NCBI GenBank assembly: GCA_964370855.1
Contig: CAYJMF010000105.1
Span: 1 to 15,938, forward strand
Direction of reading: 5' to 3'
Source of the DNA: JAKLKS01 sp964370855
GTDB taxonomy: Bacteria > Planctomycetota > JAJSAM01 > JAKLKS01
DNA: 15,938 bases
In this document: positions 12,735-15,938 of the stretch, piece after piece
Position numbering within the stretch: position 1 is the stretch's first letter
Layout: each line of letters opens with the position of its first letter
The notes under the pieces: model-generated
The model's input: only the letters and a program-made list of their open reading frames with translations
The model's database searches: none
Told to the model about the DNA's origin: nothing
Program-made: the position numbers and the translations under genes

Positions 12735-15700
12735 CTTCTACGGAGAGGACCGGAGGGGCCGGCGGGCGCGCCACGACGCCCTCGAGGAGGAAGGGGCCGC
12801 TGCCGCGAAGGCGCGGGCCGAGGCGGCGCAGCGCGTCGGGGAAGAGGACGCACTCGATGAGCCCCTCACCGTCCTCCAGCGTCAGGAAGCGCATCAGCTT
12901 CCCCCCCTTCGTGCGCGTCGTCCGCGACACCACCTTCCACCCCCCCACCTTCACGCGCCGCCCCCCGCACTCCCCGAGGCGCCCGCTCGGCACGCAGCCC
13001 TGCTCCCGCATCTGCGCCCCGAAGAACGCCACGGGGTGGGCCGTGGGCGTGAGGCCGAGGAGGTGCATCTCCTCCGCCACCCGCTCCTCCGGCGTCTCCC
13101 GCCGCAGCACGGGGAACCGCCGCCCCTCCGCCCCGCCCGCCTCCCCCGCCGTCTCCTCGCCGAAGAGGGTCCGCCGCACCCGGTCCGCCGGCGCCGATCC
13201 CCCGCTCCCGTCCCGCCGCCGCGCCCCGGCGCCGTAGAGGAGCCGGAGCCGCCAGAGCAGTTCCGCCCGCGGCGCGTCGAAGACGTCGCAGGCGCCGCAG
13301 CCGACGAGGTTCCGCGCCTCGGCCTCCTCCATGCGCACCCGCCGCAGCAGGTCCGGGAGCGAGACGAAGGGGCCCCGCGCCGCCCGCTCCGCGAGCAGCG
13401 CCGCCACGGTCCCCGCCCGCAGGGCCCGCACCCGCGCGAGCCCCACGCGCATCGCGCCGCCCTCCACGAGGAACCCCGCCCCGCCCCGGTTCACGCAGGG
13501 GAGCAGGATCCGCACCCCGCTCCGGCGCGCCTCCTCGAGGTACTCCCGCGCGTCGTAGAAGCCCCCCTCGTTGTCGATGACGGAGGAGAGGAACTCCGCC
13601 GGGTGGCGCGCCTTCATCCAGACCGCCATCCAGGCGATGTGCCCGTAGGTCGCCGCGTGGGCCTTGCAGAAGGCGTAGCCCGTGAAGCGGGCCATCTCGA
13701 CCCAGATGCGGGCCGCCGTCCGCGGGGCGCAGCCCCGGGCCACCGCCCCGAGGAGGAACCGCCTCTGCACCGCCGCCATGGAGTCCGGGTCGCGGGCCTT
13801 CGTCATGGCGCGGCGCAGATCGTCGGCCTCCACCAGCGTGAGCCCCGCCACGGCGTGGGAGACCCGCAGGACGTCCTCCTGGAAGAGCATCACGCCGAAG
13901 GTGGCGCCGAGGATGGGGCGGAGCGCGGGGTGGAGGAAGCGGACCGGCTCGACGCCGGCGCGGCGGCGCAGGTAGCGCTCCTTCATCCCGCTCCCCGCGG
14001 GGCCGGGGCGGATGACGGAGAGCCCGACGGTGGCGTCCTCGCGGGTGCGGGCCCCCATCTCGCGGAGCGTGTTGCGCATGCCCGGGGATTCGATCTGGAA
14101 GCAGCCCACGGTGCGCCCCTCCGCGAGCATCCGCGCGCAGAGGCCGTCCTCGCCGGGGAGGGATTCGAGGTCCGGGGGCTCGCGGCCCTGCGCGCGGACG
14201 CGATCCCGCGCGTCGGCCAGCACCGAGAGGGTGCGGTTGCCGAGGAGATCGATCTTCACCAGGCCCATGGCCTCCACGGGGCGCTTGTCGTACTGCGTCA
14301 CCACGATCCCCTTCGTCGCCCGCTCCAGGGGCACCAGGGTCGCGAGGTCGCGGTCGGCGACGACCATGCCACCGGGATGCACCGAGAGGTGGCGCGGGAG
14401 CGCCGCCAGGGCGTCGCCGAGGGCGAGCGCCTTGCGCACCGCGGGCCGGTCGAAGCCGGCCCGGCCCCCTGGATCCTCCCGCACAGCCGCGGCGAGGCCG
14501 CCCTCGCTCCCGCCGCCCCCGCCCCCCACGTGGTGCGGGAGCCGCGCGCTCAGGCGGTCCACCTCCCGCGGCGGGATCCCCAGCGCCTTGGCCGCCTCGC
14601 GGAAGGCGGAGCGCCCCTCCATGGTGGAGTAGGTGCACAGCGTCGCGGCGCGGTCCTCGCCGGCGGAGCGGCGCACGAACTCCACGACCTCGTCGCGGCG
14701 CTTCCAGCAGAGGTCGAGGTCCACGTCGGGGCAGTCCCTCCGGCCGGGGTTGAGGAACCGCTCGAAGTCGAGGTCGTGGGCGACGGGGTCCACGATGGTG
14801 ATGCCCAGCGCGTAGGCCGCGAGGCTGTCGGCGGCGGAGCCGCGGCCGGCGCAGGGGATGCCCGCCTCCCGGGCGAAGACCACGATGCCGTGGACGAGGA
14901 GGAAGTAGCCGTCGAAGCCGAGGTCCCCGATGACGCGCAGCTCCCGCGCGAGGCGGCGGAGCACCGTCCCGCCGGGGCGCCCGCCGTACCGCCGCCGGAC
15001 CCCCTCGAGGCAGAGGGCGCGCAGGCGCTCCCGCGCCGCCGCGGGGTCGAGGCCCCCCGGGGGCGGCGGGAGGAGCGGCCGGTCCGGGGCGAACTCGCCG
15101 AAGTCGAAGGAGGCCCGCGCCGCGAGATCCGCGGCGGCGGCGCAGGCCCGCCGCCAGGCCGCGCCGCCGGCGTCGGCCCCGGGCGGTGCGGCGAGGACGG
15201 CGCCGGGGGGATCGATCTCCCCCTCCGGCACGTCGGGGAGGGAGCAGCGGAGCGCCGTCGCGCGGAGCACGCGTTGTACGGCGCCGTCGCGGCGCGGGTC
15301 GAGGAGGGAGGCGCGGGGGGAGGCGAGGAGCGGCGGGCGGCGGTCCGCGCCGACGGAGGCCGCCGCCGCGGCGGCGGCCCCGGCGCGGCGGAGCGCCGGG
15401 CCCCGGGGGGCCTCGAGGGGGACGGAGAGGGTCCCGCGGGGGAGATCCGCGGCCAGGGCGGGGAGGAGGAGCGGGTCGTCGCAGAGCACGGCGAGGCCGC
15501 CGCCCGGCGGCGCGCGCAGCGGCAGCTCCTCGGCGAGGCGGAAGGCGGGGCCGCCGAGGCGGCGCACCGTCACGAGGGTGCAGAGGGCGGCGTAGCCCGC
15601 GCGATCCAGCGCGAGCAGCGTGACGCGCCCGCCGCCGTCGTCCCCGAGGGTGCAGCCGACCAGCGGCCGGATCCCCCGGGCGAGGGCGCCGCGGGCGAAG

Positions 15701-15849
15701 CGGAAGGCGCCGTAGAGGGCGTCGGCGTCGGCCAGCGCCAGGGCCGGGATGCGCAGCGCCGCGGCGCGGTCGAGGAGGGACTCCACGGTGCAGGGGCCGC
15801 GGAGGAGGCTCCAGCAGGTGGTGAGGCGCGGGAGGGGGGCCGGTGTCAT
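12709..15849 (-). CDS. dnaE: short DnaE-family DNA polymerase III alpha subunit
   Basis: A replicative or translesion C-family polymerase of 1046 residues, shorter than the roughly 1160 of E. coli DnaE. Numbered from the longer frame (ATG 15879): PHP domain about 18-110, polymerase about 285-760 with PDVDLD holding probable catalytic Asp387/Asp389 and GLVKIDLLGNR holding Asp544, palm signature AGRGSAADSLAAYALGI, helix-hairpin-helix about 830-880 (NLVGCGACDVF), and OB fold about 965-1050. PHP metal ligands look lost: the usual HxHS reads TTCWS and TDHG reads ADAD, so PHP nuclease activity is unlikely. A tau-binding C-terminal domain is absent. Size fits error-prone DnaE2/ImuC-like forms, but no imuA or imuB is seen. 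The ATG at 15849 is preferred because it leaves a normal short lead before the PHP domain; neither ATG has a Shine-Dalgarno. The last residues come from R5. Confidence 0.88.
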   Translation of the reverse strand: MTPAPLPRLTTCWSLLRGPCTVESLLDRAAALRIPALALADADALYGAFRFARGALARGIRPLVGCTLGDDGGGRVTLLALDRAGYAALCTLVTVRRLGGPAFRLAEELPLRAPPGGGLAVLCDDPLLLPALAADLPRGTLSVPLEAPRGPALRRAGAAAAAAASVGADRRPPLLASPRASLLDPRRDGAVQRVLRATALRCSLPDVPEGEIDPPGAVLAAPPGADAGGAAWRRACAAAADLAARASFDFGEFAPDRPLLPPPPGGLDPAAARERLRALCLEGVRRRYGGRPGGTVLRRLARELRVIGDLGFDGYFLLVHGIVVFAREAGIPCAGRGSAADSLAAYALGITIVDPVAHDLDFERFLNPGRRDCPDVDLDLCWKRRDEVVEFVRRSAGEDRAATLCTYSTMEGRSAFREAAKALGIPPREVDRLSARLPHHVGGGGGGSEGGLAAAVREDPGGRAGFDRPAVRKALALGDALAALPRHLSVHPGGMVVADRDLATLVPLERATKGIVVTQYDKRPVEAMGLVKIDLLGNRTLSVLADARDRVRAQGREPPDLESLPGEDGLCARMLAEGRTVGCFQIESPGMRNTLREMGARTREDATVGLSVIRPGPAGSGMKERYLRRRAGVEPVRFLHPALRPILGATFGVMLFQEDVLRVSHAVAGLTLVEADDLRRAMTKARDPDSMAAVQRRFLLGAVARGCAPRTAARIWVEMARFTGYAFCKAHAATYGHIAWMAVWMKARHPAEFLSSVIDNEGGFYDAREYLEEARRSGVRILLPCVNRGGAGFLVEGGAMRVGLARVRALRAGTVAALLAERAARGPFVSLPDLLRRVRMEEAEARNLVGCGACDVFDAPRAELLWRLRLLYGAGARRRDGSGGSAPADRVRRTLFGEETAGEAGGAEGRRFPVLRRETPEERVAEEMHLLGLTPTAHPVAFFGAQMREQGCVPSGRLGECGGRRVKVGGWKVVSRTTRTKGGKLMRFLTLEDGEGLIECVLFPDALRRLGPRLRGSGPFLLEGVVARPPAPPVLSVEEAGTFLTK

Positions 15850-15905
15850 GGGGGGGGAGGGGAGAGGGAGGGGGGGCATGGGGGGGGGAGGGGAGGAGCG
15901 GGGGG
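15847..15905 (+). repeat. G-rich tract with duplicated CATG-G8-AGGGGAG unit over the dnaE start
   Basis: Two similar units starting at 15847 and 15877, 30 bp apart, each carry a minus-strand ATG in the same frame. The plus strand has at least four G runs of four or more, enough for a G-quadruplex. The duplication explains why the dnaE frame has two candidate starts. Confidence 0.55.
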
Positions 15906-15938
15906 CCGGCCGGGTGCGAAGGGGAAGGATCCGAACAA

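Noticed and set aside
1..15938. tRNA or rRNA genes
   Set aside because: I saw no cloverleaf, CCA-end pattern or rRNA-like sequence on either strand.

Overview
The window is a very GC-rich piece of bacterial DNA, probably from a metagenome assembly. It has a homopolymer-rich left edge, a 10-N scaffold gap and long G/C runs. Proteins are rich in Ala, Arg, Gly and Pro. A CRTAC1-like lipoprotein, a YtrA-type ABC operon, a TraB/GumN protein with a pseudopilin-like insert and a short DnaE fit a GC-rich environmental lineage such as Planctomycetota or a deltaproteobacterial relative. No marker gene fixes the phylum. LAYOUT: (1) 1-152 is poly-C sequence ending in dispersed repeat R1. (2) 173-2521 (+) encodes a Cu+-type P1B ATPase. 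(3) 2522-2716 is an intergenic stretch with two perfect tandem DnaA boxes. (4) 2723-4039 (+) encodes an RlmI-like methyltransferase with a Lys/Ala-rich linker. (5) 4043-4069 holds a REP-like palindrome between convergent genes. (6) 8440-4062 (-) is an operon: GntR/YtrA regulator, ABC ATPase, large permease, then a TraB/GumN-type exported protein. The first two junctions are ATGA overlaps, and a 10+10 bp AT-rich operator sits at the regulator start. (7) 8481-8590 is the inverted pair R2/R3, with perfect 38-bp arms. (8) 10463-8565 (-) encodes a lipoprotein with about seven FG-GAP/VCBS calcium-type motifs and an ASPIC/UnbV domain. (9) 10475-12734 is a second inverted pair, R4/R5, holding the assembly gap and a complete IS1182-like element (10940-12549). 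(10) 15849-12709 (-) encodes a short DnaE-family polymerase alpha subunit. HOW THE PARTS RELATE: the most interesting theme is the family of dispersed elements R1-R5. Each copy has a palindrome-like GGGACGTTCC core and a TAAC/TAAG tetranucleotide block that places a stop codon in all three frames. The elements occur in inverted pairs between genes. Two unrelated genes (lipoprotein and dnaE) run into a copy and end in the same eight residues, EAGTFLTK. Three others (copper ATPase, gntR, lipoprotein) start 12-40 bp from a copy. A separate GGTGTC-A-GACACC palindrome gives the TraB-like gene its stop codon. So repeats set the 3' end of every minus-strand gene that borders one. The R elements look like REP/BIME-type non-autonomous repeats, probably moved by an enzyme encoded elsewhere; no such enzyme is in this window. 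Function and mobility are inferred, not shown.
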